From Pseudomonadota bacterium (GTDB lineage Bacteria > Desulfobacterota > Desulfobacteria > Desulfobacterales > JAHIVH01), in the NCBI GenBank assembly GCA_018816735.1, contig JAHIVH010000132.1, positions 1-64,000 on the forward strand: DNA of 64,000 nucleotides, read 5' to 3'. Numbering within the stretch: position 1 is the first letter of the stretch; every line of letters begins with the position of its first letter. The notes under the pieces were generated by a model. It was not told the origin of the DNA. It saw nothing but the letters and a program-made list of their open reading frames with translations, and did no database searches. Positions 50,519 to 59,328 of this stretch are shown here, one piece after another. The translations under genes and the position numbers were made by a program.

Positions 50519-52438
50519 TCACGGTCGCTCTTCATCAATTCGGCTCAATCCTTCAATCAGCATTCTCATGAAATGTCCGATTTCAGGTTTTCGCATGTGT
50601 TCCTCAGGAATTTCCGAGCTGTAGGAAAAACGGCCTTCACCAGCGTCTTTGAGAATTTCAAAAAAGGCATCCTGACCTTCATGGTCGTCATACCGGGCAT
50701 CCACAAGTCTGCCGTGGTTAAAGGTTATCGTGGCAATACCCTTTGAGAGATGGAATGTCAAAAGGCCGGTCTTCTGACCGGTATTCAGCATTTGAAGAAG
50801 TTCTGGTGCAGATGTTTCCGCAAGCTTTCCGGTTAAACCCGATTCCAGGTACTGTTCTTTGGCCATATTGGCTTTTTCAAGTCTTCCGGAAAGTCTTTTG
50901 CTGAGCAGTCTTGCAAAATACATCTGAAGGGGGGGATAGGTATGGAGAACATGAATAAAATCTTTTCCGTTCAGGTAGAGAACCTGGGCCGTTTCAATAA
51001 CCTTGATGGTGGCATTTACCGGATCGCCGCTTATCAGGCTCATTTCACCAAAAACATCCTCTTCTTTCATTGAATCAAGTACAATGCCGTGGTCGTCGAT
51101 CACATCAGCCTTTCCAGAGATGATAATAAACAGGTTCTGACCCGGGTCTCCTTTTTTTATTACAATATCGCCTGTATTGAACTTATGGAGTTTCAGGCGG
51201 GATACGATATCCCTGATTTCATGATCCTCAAGGGACTGAAACATGGCATAAGCGGACATAAGCTCGGTCAGGCGGTCCACCATCAGGCTGCTTGGCACGG
51301 TATCTTCGTGGAGTTTTGGCATTTCCGTTGATGTGTTTTTAAATGCCATTTCCCGTCCCTCTTCAATCAATCCCCGGATAGATTTCAGTTCACTGGTGAC
51401 GCATGCAATGCTTTCAACCACTTTGCTGAGCATTGTATTGGTTTCATGGATCAGTTTTTCTGCATATTTTACATCTTCCATCTCATGGTGCTCTGAAACC
51501 GTAACAGGCGCCGACGTTCCCTGAGAAAGGCCAATGGTTGCCGGTGGTGTGAACAGAGGGGGGGGAGGTGGCTTTTCAATGGAAGTTCCGGGCACGCCTT
51601 CGGCGTCATCCTTTTTTTTATGGATTGTTTTTAAGGGGCTTTTAAAGATATTGAGGCATTTTTCCCAGAATGAGCCAATGGTGAACAATTCAATCTGGCC
51701 GGAATTTTTATTGATGATGTTTTCGGTCAGTTTTTTAATGCTTTTTGATGCCTGGGAATGGGGTGAAAGGCTCAGAAAAGGCTTCTGGGCTTCCACGGCT
51801 TCCGTTACAGCGCTATCTCTCCCGATTACTCCCACAGGCAACAGTTTGAGAGATAGAAATTTTTTAACCGTTATGGCCAGTTTTGAAAGGGCTGTTTTTG
51901 CCTTGCTCATGTTTGGGGACTGGTTGACGGTAACCATCACCGGGTCTTTATATCCGTTCAATGCCAAAATTTTTAGAAGCGCATAGGCATCTGTAATGCT
52001 TGTGGGGTCAGGGGTTATTACCAGAAGAATTTCTGAAGATGCCAGGCAAAAGGAGATCACGTCTCTTGAAATACCTGCAGCTGTATCAATAATAAAATAA
52101 TCATAGGTGTCGATTTTGGAAAATGCGTTAATCAGGCGGGCAATTTGTTCCGGTTTGAGATTGGCCATCTCCTCCACACCTGAGCTGCCGGGGATGATAT
52201 CAATGCCCTGAAAATTCCTGATAATGATTTCAGATAATTCCATATCATTCAGGATGACGTCCTTCAGGTTATGTTCCGGGTAAAGCTTTAAAAGGAGATT
52301 GACATTTGCGAGGCCGAAATCAGCATCAAACAGACAGACGCTGTACCCCATGCGGGCAAGGTGAAGTGAAAGATTCACGCTGATATTTGTTTTGCCGACG
52401 CCGCCTTTTCCACTTGTAATTGTAATGATTCTGGTCAT
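50519..52438 (-). CDS. FlhG/MinD-like ATPase fused to cNMP-binding and DUF4388 domains
   Basis: The 639-residue product has three modules. Residues 1-250 are a MinD/FlhG-type ATPase (deviant Walker A S-G-K-G-G-V-G-K-T at 9-17, D-A-D-F-G-L-A-N, and I-I-D-T-A-A-G). A Pro-rich linker follows (about 285-310). Residues 385-515 form a cyclic-nucleotide-binding domain (I-V-I-K-K-G-D-P-G-Q-N-L-F, F-G-E-M-S-L-I-S-G). The last 105 residues are DUF4388 (L-L-Q-M-L-N-T-G-Q-K-T-G-L-L, G-R-L-V-D-A-R-Y). It may position or switch a complex in response to a nucleotide. Its transcript faces the kinase/response-regulator pair. No flagellar gene is adjacent. Confidence 0.85.
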   Translation of the reverse strand: MTRIITITSGKGGVGKTNISVNLSLHLARMGYSVCLFDADFGLANVNLLLKLYPEHNLKDVILNDMELSEIIIRNFQGIDIIPGSSGVEEMANLKPEQIARLINAFSKIDTYDYFIIDTAAGISRDVISFCLASSEILLVITPDPTSITDAYALLKILALNGYKDPVMVTVNQSPNMSKAKTALSKLAITVKKFLSLKLLPVGVIGRDSAVTEAVEAQKPFLSLSPHSQASKSIKKLTENIINKNSGQIELFTIGSFWEKCLNIFKSPLKTIHKKKDDAEGVPGTSIEKPPPPPLFTPPATIGLSQGTSAPVTVSEHHEMEDVKYAEKLIHETNTMLSKVVESIACVTSELKSIRGLIEEGREMAFKNTSTEMPKLHEDTVPSSLMVDRLTELMSAYAMFQSLEDHEIRDIVSRLKLHKFNTGDIVIKKGDPGQNLFIIISGKADVIDDHGIVLDSMKEEDVFGEMSLISGDPVNATIKVIETAQVLYLNGKDFIHVLHTYPPLQMYFARLLSKRLSGRLEKANMAKEQYLESGLTGKLAETSAPELLQMLNTGQKTGLLTFHLSKGIATITFNHGRLVDARYDDHEGQDAFFEILKDAGEGRFSYSSEIPEEHMRKPEIGHFMRMLIEGLSRIDEERP

Positions 52439-52672
52439 AACTGATCCCTATGGGGGCAAAGGAGTTCAGGAAAGCGATGATTAACCGGTTAATATCACCG
52501 AATAAAAATATTCTCAAGGTCTCTTTTCATTTGAGGTGGTTTTATTGAACAGGATCTTGTTTTTTTTATTTTGATGAAAAAGATAATGCCGTTTTGTTAT
52601 AAAGTATTGAGTTCTTATTTTTTTTTTGATTATATTTACATAATCTTTTTTAATTTCACACAGGAGACTACG

Positions 52673-53845
52673 ATGAAGGAAGCGGTTATTGTAAGCGGTG
52701 TTAGAACGCCTTTGGGGAATTTTAACGGGTCCCTGAAACAAACAGGTGCAACAGAACTGGGCGCGATTGTTATCCGGGAGGCTGTCAAGCGGGCCGGGAT
52801 CGAACCTGTGCTTGTAAATGAAGTCATCATGGGCATGGTGCTGCCGTGCGGGTATGGCCAGAATCCGGCAAAACAGGCAGCCGTAAAGGCAGGAATGCCC
52901 TGGGAGGTTGAAGCTTTTACGGTAAATAAGGTTTGCGGTTCATCTTTAAAAGCGGTAATGCTTGCGGTACAGGCCATTCAGACAGGTGATGCAGATGTTG
53001 TGGTGGCAGGCGGAATGGAAAATATGAGCATGGCACCCTATTTCCTGGAAAAAGCGAGGTTCGGCTATCGCATGGGGCCTGGCCAGATTCTTGACCACAT
53101 GATTTCAGACGGGCTTTGGGATCATGTGAATGACTTTCACATGGGCATGTCCAATGAATTATGTTCCGAAAAGTATCATGTGAGCCGTGTGGATCAGGAC
53201 ACCTATGCCGCTTTATCCTATGAACGGGCCTTGGCTGCTATAAATACTGGCAAATTCGGCGATGAAATTGTACCTGTAACACTAAAATCCAAGGGGAGAG
53301 AGGTTGTTTTTAACCAAGATGAGTGTCCGGTTGAAACCAGCTATGAGACCCTTTCCAAAATGAAACCTGCCTTTAAGAAAGATGGCGTAGGCACGGCCGG
53401 GAATGCCTCCATCATCAGTGACGGGGCTTCTGCGATTGTTCTGACATCACGGGAGAAGGCAGAGGAACTGGGCCTTGAGGTCATGGCATCTGTAGGTGCA
53501 CAGGCATCTTATGGCATTGACATGAAATACGTTCTGGTGGCACCTATCTGGGCGATTCCCAAATGCCTTGGTAAAGAAGGGATAGGTATCCGTGATGTGG
53601 AATTGTTTGAGATCAATGAAGCGTTCAGCGGGTCATCCGTGGCTATCATGAAAGAACTTGGACTCGACAGCTCAAAAATAAATGTCAATGGCGGTAGCGT
53701 CGCTTTGGGGCATCCGATCGGCGCAAGCGGAGCAAGGGTGCTTGTGACGCTTTTGCATGAAATGAAAAGGCAGAATAAAAAAACAGGTCTTGCCTCACTC
53801 TGTCTGGGTGGGGGCGAGGCTGTGGCCCTTATTGTCAAACGATAA
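52673..53845 (+). CDS. acetyl-CoA acetyltransferase (thiolase)
   Basis: I start at 52673, where caggaga precedes M-K-E-A-V-I-V-S-G-V-R-T-P. The 390-residue product is a thiolase. The acyl-accepting Cys is in N-K-V-C-G-S-S (about 89), the catalytic His in G-H-P-I-G-A-S-G, and the second Cys in C-L-G-G-G-E-A, which replaces the usual C-I-G-G-G-Q/M-G. It would cleave or condense acetoacetyl-CoA or longer 3-ketoacyl-CoA. It opens a four-gene run with an enoyl-CoA hydratase, an acyl-CoA synthetase and a kinase. Confidence 0.93.
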   Translation: MKEAVIVSGVRTPLGNFNGSLKQTGATELGAIVIREAVKRAGIEPVLVNEVIMGMVLPCGYGQNPAKQAAVKAGMPWEVEAFTVNKVCGSSLKAVMLAVQAIQTGDADVVVAGGMENMSMAPYFLEKARFGYRMGPGQILDHMISDGLWDHVNDFHMGMSNELCSEKYHVSRVDQDTYAALSYERALAAINTGKFGDEIVPVTLKSKGREVVFNQDECPVETSYETLSKMKPAFKKDGVGTAGNASIISDGASAIVLTSREKAEELGLEVMASVGAQASYGIDMKYVLVAPIWAIPKCLGKEGIGIRDVELFEINEAFSGSSVAIMKELGLDSSKINVNGGSVALGHPIGASGARVLVTLLHEMKRQNKKTGLASLCLGGGEAVALIVKR

Positions 53846-53878
53846 TGATTTGTCTATCATTAAAAAAGAGGATAACGA

Positions 53879-54688
53879 ATGAGCTATGAGACGATTGTTT
53901 ATGAAAATGAAGGTCCCGTAGGAATTATAAGGCTGAATCGTCCGGAACGGATGAACGCGGTGGTCGAAGAAATGTATCGTGACCTTCAGGATGTTCTGAG
54001 ACAGGCGCAGGAAGATACAGCCACCAGAATTCTTGTTTTAACCGGATCATCCTTTAAAAAGGGAGACACCCTCAAACAGGCATTTTGTGCAGGTGCGGAC
54101 CTGAAAAAACACGGCACATCCGAGCGAACCTTTGAAGATAAAAAAGCCTATATTGAGCTGGCTCACGAAACCTGCCGTAAATTGTATGATTTCCCCAAAC
54201 CCGTTATCGCATCAATCAATGGACCGGCAAGAGGGGCCGGCGTTGAAATGGCTTTTTGCTGCGATTTTATTTTTATGGCAGAAAATGCCACACTGGCGTT
54301 TCCGGAAATCGGCTTAGGTACCTGTGTGGGGGGCGGCGTGACCTCTCATCTTCCGAGAATGGTCGGCTTGACAACAGCCAAGGAACTTATTTTTACCGGA
54401 AGAGTGATCGATGGCAGGAGTGCCTTGGAAATGGGCCTTGCACTCAAATGTTTTCCCTTGGAAAATCTGCTATCGGAAACACTTGCTTTTGCCCGCGAAG
54501 TTGCCGACAAGGCCCCTGTCTCAGTCAAGCTTGTAAAAGCAATGCTCAATGACACATCACCCAGGGATATCCATGGCGTGCTTTCAGCTGAAACCGATGC
54601 AATTTTGAAATGCATGAAAACAGATGATTGGCATGAAGGGGTCCGTTCTTTTAGTGAAAAAAGAAAACCGGTTTATAAAGGGAGATAG
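53879..54688 (+). CDS. enoyl-CoA hydratase/isomerase family protein (first copy)
   Basis: The 269-residue crotonase has the oxyanion-hole stretches A-F-C-A-G-A-D-L and G-P-A-R-G-A-G-V-E-M-A. The two catalytic acids of enoyl-CoA hydratases are both visible: Glu in F-P-E-I-G-L-G and Glu in A-K-E-L-I-F-T-G. It would add water to trans-2-enoyl-CoA. It starts 33 bases after the thiolase, and the acyl-CoA synthetase starts one base after its stop, so all three should be made together. Confidence 0.9.
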   Translation: MSYETIVYENEGPVGIIRLNRPERMNAVVEEMYRDLQDVLRQAQEDTATRILVLTGSSFKKGDTLKQAFCAGADLKKHGTSERTFEDKKAYIELAHETCRKLYDFPKPVIASINGPARGAGVEMAFCCDFIFMAENATLAFPEIGLGTCVGGGVTSHLPRMVGLTTAKELIFTGRVIDGRSALEMGLALKCFPLENLLSETLAFAREVADKAPVSVKLVKAMLNDTSPRDIHGVLSAETDAILKCMKTDDWHEGVRSFSEKRKPVYKGR

Positions 54689-54689
54689 C

Positions 54690-56819
54690 ATGAATATTGA
54701 TCGGATAATGCGTGCAAAATCAGTTGCGGTTATTGGCGCCTCAAAAGATGAAACAAAGAGGGGATTTCAGGCGATAAAAATTCTCAAGCAAGAAAAATTC
54801 GAAGGCAAAATTTATCCGATCAGTCTTCGGGAAGAAAAAATTCTGGGGTTGACCTGTTACAAGAATATTAATGATGTGGCAGAAGATATCGATCTGGCCC
54901 TGATTACAACACCCGCAAAAACCATGAAAAGTGTCCTCATGGATTGTGGAAAAAAAGGGGTCGCAGGTGCAGTTATCATTGCCGGAGGGTTTGGTGAGCA
55001 GGATCAGGATGGAAAGCTTCTTGAAGATCAGGTTGTAAGTATTGCAAAACAACATGGGGTCCGTTTGATTGGGCCAAACACATCTGGCATGATTAATGTC
55101 CACACCAATATGAACCTTGTGGGGCTTAAGGATGTACCAAAAGGAAACATCGCGTTGATTACCCAAAGCGGGAATATTGCGCTTCATTTAATCACCGAGG
55201 CCCGTTTAAAAAGCCAGAAGGGGTTTTCATTTTATGTGGGGGTCGGCAATGAAACCGATATCAAGTTTCATGAATATCTTGAGTTCCTGGAAAATGACGA
55301 TCATACAAAAGCCATTCTTTTGTATGTTGAGGGCATGAAGGAGGGGCGGAAGTTTCTTCAGCAGGCTTACAGAACCACACGCAAGAAACCGGTTATTCTG
55401 TTAAAAAGTGGCAGGTCTGCTACTGGCAAACGGGCAGCAGGGTCACATACCGGGGCATTGGCCGGGATCTCTGAAGTGTCTCGAACCGCATTCAGGCGGT
55501 CGGGTATCATTGATATTGAAAACGCCGATGAACTTTTTCCGGTAGCGGAAACCCTGTCTAGTCTGCCGCCTATCAAAAACAATAAAGTTGCGATTTTGAC
55601 CGATGGTGGTGGGCACGCAACCATTGCCGCTGACCTGATGGCCGATTACGGGGTGGATGTTCCTGTGCTTCGGGAAAAAACACAGGCCTTGTTGAAAGAG
55701 GTGCTTCCCCCAAATGCGTCTGTTCAAAACCCTGTTGATGTGGCTGGCGGCACGGATGCTGACCCGGAAATATTTGCAAAGTGTGCGAAAATACTTCTCA
55801 ATGACGGCCAGATAGGCGGGCTTTTGATTGCGGGCCTGTTTGGCGGTTATGGATTAAGATTTGCTGAAAAACTCACATTCATTGAGGAAGATGCGGCACA
55901 CCAGATGGGGAAACTGGTAAAAAAAACAGGTAAACCCATTGTCCTTCAGAGCCTGTATAATTTTGCACGCCCTCACTCTCTTGACCTGCTGCGATACTAT
56001 GACATTCCGGTTTATGATTCTCTTGATATCGCGTGTAAATGCATTGCAGCCCTGTCTCATTACGGTTCATACCTCAGGACGTATCATAAAAAAACCAGTT
56101 TTATAATGAATTGGCGGGTCAAAGCCAAAAAAGAAGGGGAGCTGATTATTCAGCGGGCATTGAGTCAAGGCAGAAATGTGTTGCTTGAAAACGAGGCAAA
56201 GGCGATCCTTCACCTTCACGGTGTTCCGGTGACAAGTGACAGAATTGCCACGACTGCGGATGAAGCGTGTGCAATCGCAAAAGAGATTGGTGAAGAAGTC
56301 GTATTGAAGATTGTCTCTCCGGACATCCTTCACAAAACCGATGCCGGTGGGGTCAAGCTTAAGTTGAAAACCGAGGCAGAAGTCAAAGATGCATTTAATG
56401 AAATTATTGATAATGCCAAACGTTTTGATGAAAAAGCTGAAATCAAGGGCTGTCTGGTATCCCGGATGATGGAAGAGGGAATGGAGATTATTATTGGTAC
56501 AAAGATTGATGATCAGTTCGGGCCGGTGATCATGTTCGGTATTGGCGGCATCATGGTCGAAATTTTGAAAGACGTATCCTTTCGAGTCCTCCCTCTATCC
56601 CGGTCCGCAGCAGGCAAGATGATCAAGGAAATCAAATCCGCACCGATTCTGGATGGGGTCAGGGGAAAACCTCCTGTTGATAAAAAGGCGATTATCGATC
56701 TTCTGGTAACGGTTTCTGAAATTATTGAAGCCTATCCCCAGATTCATGAAATGGATCTGAACCCCGTGATTGTTCACGAAGAGGGGATGGATATTGTTGA
56801 TGCAAGAATCATTTTGTAA
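54690..56819 (+). CDS. ADP-forming acyl-CoA synthetase
   Basis: The start at 54690 follows gggaga. The 709-residue protein joins a CoA-binding domain (S-V-A-V-I-G-A-S-K-D-E), a succinyl-CoA-ligase-like flavodoxin domain and a C-terminal ATP-grasp_5 domain, the single-chain layout of acetyl-CoA synthetase (ADP-forming)/Pat proteins. The phospho-His is in G-S-H-T-G-A-L-A-G. The reversible reaction makes ATP from an acyl-CoA, or activates an acid. Next to a thiolase and a hydratase it most likely serves the end or the start of an acyl-CoA pathway. Confidence 0.92.
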   Translation: MNIDRIMRAKSVAVIGASKDETKRGFQAIKILKQEKFEGKIYPISLREEKILGLTCYKNINDVAEDIDLALITTPAKTMKSVLMDCGKKGVAGAVIIAGGFGEQDQDGKLLEDQVVSIAKQHGVRLIGPNTSGMINVHTNMNLVGLKDVPKGNIALITQSGNIALHLITEARLKSQKGFSFYVGVGNETDIKFHEYLEFLENDDHTKAILLYVEGMKEGRKFLQQAYRTTRKKPVILLKSGRSATGKRAAGSHTGALAGISEVSRTAFRRSGIIDIENADELFPVAETLSSLPPIKNNKVAILTDGGGHATIAADLMADYGVDVPVLREKTQALLKEVLPPNASVQNPVDVAGGTDADPEIFAKCAKILLNDGQIGGLLIAGLFGGYGLRFAEKLTFIEEDAAHQMGKLVKKTGKPIVLQSLYNFARPHSLDLLRYYDIPVYDSLDIACKCIAALSHYGSYLRTYHKKTSFIMNWRVKAKKEGELIIQRALSQGRNVLLENEAKAILHLHGVPVTSDRIATTADEACAIAKEIGEEVVLKIVSPDILHKTDAGGVKLKLKTEAEVKDAFNEIIDNAKRFDEKAEIKGCLVSRMMEEGMEIIIGTKIDDQFGPVIMFGIGGIMVEILKDVSFRVLPLSRSAAGKMIKEIKSAPILDGVRGKPPVDKKAIIDLLVTVSEIIEAYPQIHEMDLNPVIVHEEGMDIVDARIIL

Positions 56820-56864
56820 ATCGTAACATATCGGCGGGCTGTCAATATGTTTTCAGGAGATCCT

Positions 56865-58358
56865 ATGGTACGTATTTTTCCTCATCATGTGAAGCAAAAG
56901 GCCGCCGAAATATCGAGTTATATTGCGGAACAGATTGGGACAAGATTCCTTTCACGAAATGATGACACACTTGCCTCATGGCGTGAACGGGTTTTTTTTT
57001 CTATTTTTTTTTGTGCGAGCATTATCGGAGCGCTGAGCTGCTGGTCAAGTGTTTTTTTGACCATTCAGATGGGCAGATCTCTCAACGCCATATTCTATTT
57101 GTTTATTTATCTTCTGGTTCTGGCGATTACGTTTAATCATAAGATGCCCTTCAGGCTAAGAGTCACGATTGGTTTGCTGATCTTCTACAGCTATGGCATG
57201 GTCCAACTCACCACCATTGGCCCGTTAAGCAGTGGCCGCATATGGTTATTTGCACTGACGGTTATTGCGACACTCCTTTTAGGACTTCATGCCGGTTTGA
57301 TTGCGCTTTTGATTGAAATTGTCTCTTTCTGGGGGATCGGGCGGATGCTTGATCATCAAATCCTGTTCTGGAAATATTCGCCCCTTTTTAATGCCAGTCA
57401 CCTGACAACGATAAGCATTACATTTCTTTTACTCACACTGGTGGTCATTTTCCCCTTGGGAATGATTGTGAGCGGTCGTGAAAAGCTTTTGCTTAACAAA
57501 ATTAAAATGGCGAAGGAGCTTAAGGAAAAGGAGACGGCATTAATTGACTCGTTGGAACGGCTCAAAACAGCACAGGACCAGATTGTGCAATCCGAAAAGA
57601 TGGGGGCTATCGGAAATGTCCTTTCGGCTGTGACAAGAGAGATCAACACCCCCGTTGGCGTGGGATTTACAGCAGCTTCTTTTCTGCACCAGCGCACAGA
57701 AGATATGATCCGTTTGTGTCAAAAAGGAGAAATCGATGGTTCGAAAATTGAGAAATACCTGAACCATGCCCATGAAATATCAACCATGATTCACCAAAGC
57801 ACGTCCCAGGTATCAGCCCTTGTGAGCAATATGGATCAGCTTACCATTGACCAGAGCACGGAATCGACGCGGGTGTTCTTTCTTAAAGAATATCTTGAAG
57901 AAATTATAATGAGCGTCCGAATTAAAACAAAAAAATATTCTTATAAAGTTGAATTTGATTGTCCGGAAGGATTAAAGCTCAATACGTATCCAGGTCCTTT
58001 TTTTCAGATTATATCCCAGCTGATCATGAATTCGGTATCTCATGGATTTCAGGGCACGGTAAAAAATATTATCAAGATCGTTGTCTATGAATCCGGTGAA
58101 AATTTTGTGATGGAATTCATTGACAACGGAATAGGAATGGCCGTGTCTGAACTGGGGAAGATTTTTGAGCCGTTTTTCACGACCAGAAAAAGTGAAGGGT
58201 ACTCAGGATTTGGCATGCAGCTTGTGTACAGCCTGGTGAAAAATATATTGAAAGGGCATATCAAGTGTGAGAGCAGCCCCGGTAACGGTATGCGCGTATT
58301 TATTGAAGCACCTATGGATATCAAGAGGACAAATCGTGGCCATGAAAATAATTCATAA
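56865..58358 (+). CDS. membrane histidine-kinase homologue with His replaced by Arg
   Basis: A tcaggaga site six bases upstream supports the ATG at 56865 over one at 56847. The 497-residue product has about six membrane helices (45-205), a coiled segment and a HATPase_c domain with N-box L-I-M-N-S-V-S-H-G, G1 D-N-G-I-G-M, F-box F-E-P-F-F-T-T and G2 G-F-G-M-Q-L-V. The H-box reads V-T-R258-E-I-N-T-P; its close relative at 59329-60864 has V-T-H273-E-L-N-T-P at the same place. The codon is AGA at 57636-57638. It cannot be phosphorylated there, so it may act as a pseudokinase or a partner in a heterodimer. It lies directly after the acyl-CoA synthetase gene. Confidence 0.88.
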   Translation: MVRIFPHHVKQKAAEISSYIAEQIGTRFLSRNDDTLASWRERVFFSIFFCASIIGALSCWSSVFLTIQMGRSLNAIFYLFIYLLVLAITFNHKMPFRLRVTIGLLIFYSYGMVQLTTIGPLSSGRIWLFALTVIATLLLGLHAGLIALLIEIVSFWGIGRMLDHQILFWKYSPLFNASHLTTISITFLLLTLVVIFPLGMIVSGREKLLLNKIKMAKELKEKETALIDSLERLKTAQDQIVQSEKMGAIGNVLSAVTREINTPVGVGFTAASFLHQRTEDMIRLCQKGEIDGSKIEKYLNHAHEISTMIHQSTSQVSALVSNMDQLTIDQSTESTRVFFLKEYLEEIIMSVRIKTKKYSYKVEFDCPEGLKLNTYPGPFFQIISQLIMNSVSHGFQGTVKNIIKIVVYESGENFVMEFIDNGIGMAVSELGKIFEPFFTTRKSEGYSGFGMQLVYSLVKNILKGHIKCESSPGNGMRVFIEAPMDIKRTNRGHENNS

Positions 58359-58455
58359 GCGGCCCAGCAAAAGGCGATTCGGTATTCATGGGGCATTTAT
58401 GGCATATGCATTCATCATTTTGAAAAATCATTGATAGGATTAAAGGAGAGGGAAA

Positions 58456-59259
58456 ATGGAATTTAACGAGATCATGTTCAATATTGAAAACGGCATAGCC
58501 ACCATTGTTCTGAACCGGCCTGAGAATAGAAATGTCATCACCAGTCATGAGATGGTGTCAGAAATCGAGACAGCCTGCAATTATGTGAATCAGGATATGA
58601 ATCTGAAAGTACTGATCATTACAGGAAAAGATCCTGCATTTTCTTCCGGCGGCAATGTCAAGGAGATGGCTGCGAAAAAAGGAATGTTTTCAGGCACACC
58701 TGCACAGATTATGGTCAATTACAAACGTTTTGTACAGCGAATCCCCCGTGCTGTCCACACCGTTGAAGTGCCTACGATTGCGGCTGTAAACGGCGCTGCT
58801 GTCGGTGCGGGTTGCGATCTGGCGTTGATGTGCGATATGCGGATCGCTTCTGAAAAAGCAAAGTTCGGGGAGACATTTTTAAATGTCGGGCTGATCCCCG
58901 GAGATGGCGGCGCCTATTTTCTTCCCAGGGTTGTGGGCATGGCAAAAGCATGTGAGCTGACTTTTACAGGTGATCTTATTTCTGCAGATGAAGCATTGAA
59001 AATCGGTCTTGTAAATAATGTGGTCGCGCACGATGATCTTATGAAAAAAACCATTGCCCTGGCGGAAAAAATTGCGTCAAAGCCGCCTGAAGCGCTTCGT
59101 ATGGCAAAAAAATTGATTTATATGGGCCAGTATATGCAATTGCCGGAGCTTCTGGAACAATCTGCTTCCTTTCAGGCCCTTTGCCATAATACTCAGGATC
59201 ATTTTGAAGCATTGAATGCCATGTTTGAAAAGCGCCAGCCTATCTTCAAGGGGCGGTAA
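58456..59259 (+). CDS. crotonase-family enzyme, isomerase-like (second copy)
   Basis: The 267-residue crotonase has a strong ribosome-binding site (aaggaga). The oxyanion loops are A-F-S-S-G-G-N-V and G-A-A-V-G-A-G-C-D. At the first catalytic Glu position of hydratases it has Phe (F-G-E-T-F-L-N-V-G-L-I-P-G-D-G-G), and it continues F-L-P-R-V-V-G, which is the pattern of PaaG-like isomerases. The second Glu is kept (C-E-L-T-F-T-G). So an enoyl-CoA isomerase or another crotonase reaction is more likely than hydration. It lies between two homologous kinase genes. Confidence 0.85.
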   Translation: MEFNEIMFNIENGIATIVLNRPENRNVITSHEMVSEIETACNYVNQDMNLKVLIITGKDPAFSSGGNVKEMAAKKGMFSGTPAQIMVNYKRFVQRIPRAVHTVEVPTIAAVNGAAVGAGCDLALMCDMRIASEKAKFGETFLNVGLIPGDGGAYFLPRVVGMAKACELTFTGDLISADEALKIGLVNNVVAHDDLMKKTIALAEKIASKPPEALRMAKKLIYMGQYMQLPELLEQSASFQALCHNTQDHFEALNAMFEKRQPIFKGR

Positions 59260-59328
59260 TCCTCTGGTGATGTTTTGACCGCAAAAGCGCGGCAGAGATA
59301 GAGAAATGTTATTTCAGGGAGTAACTAT

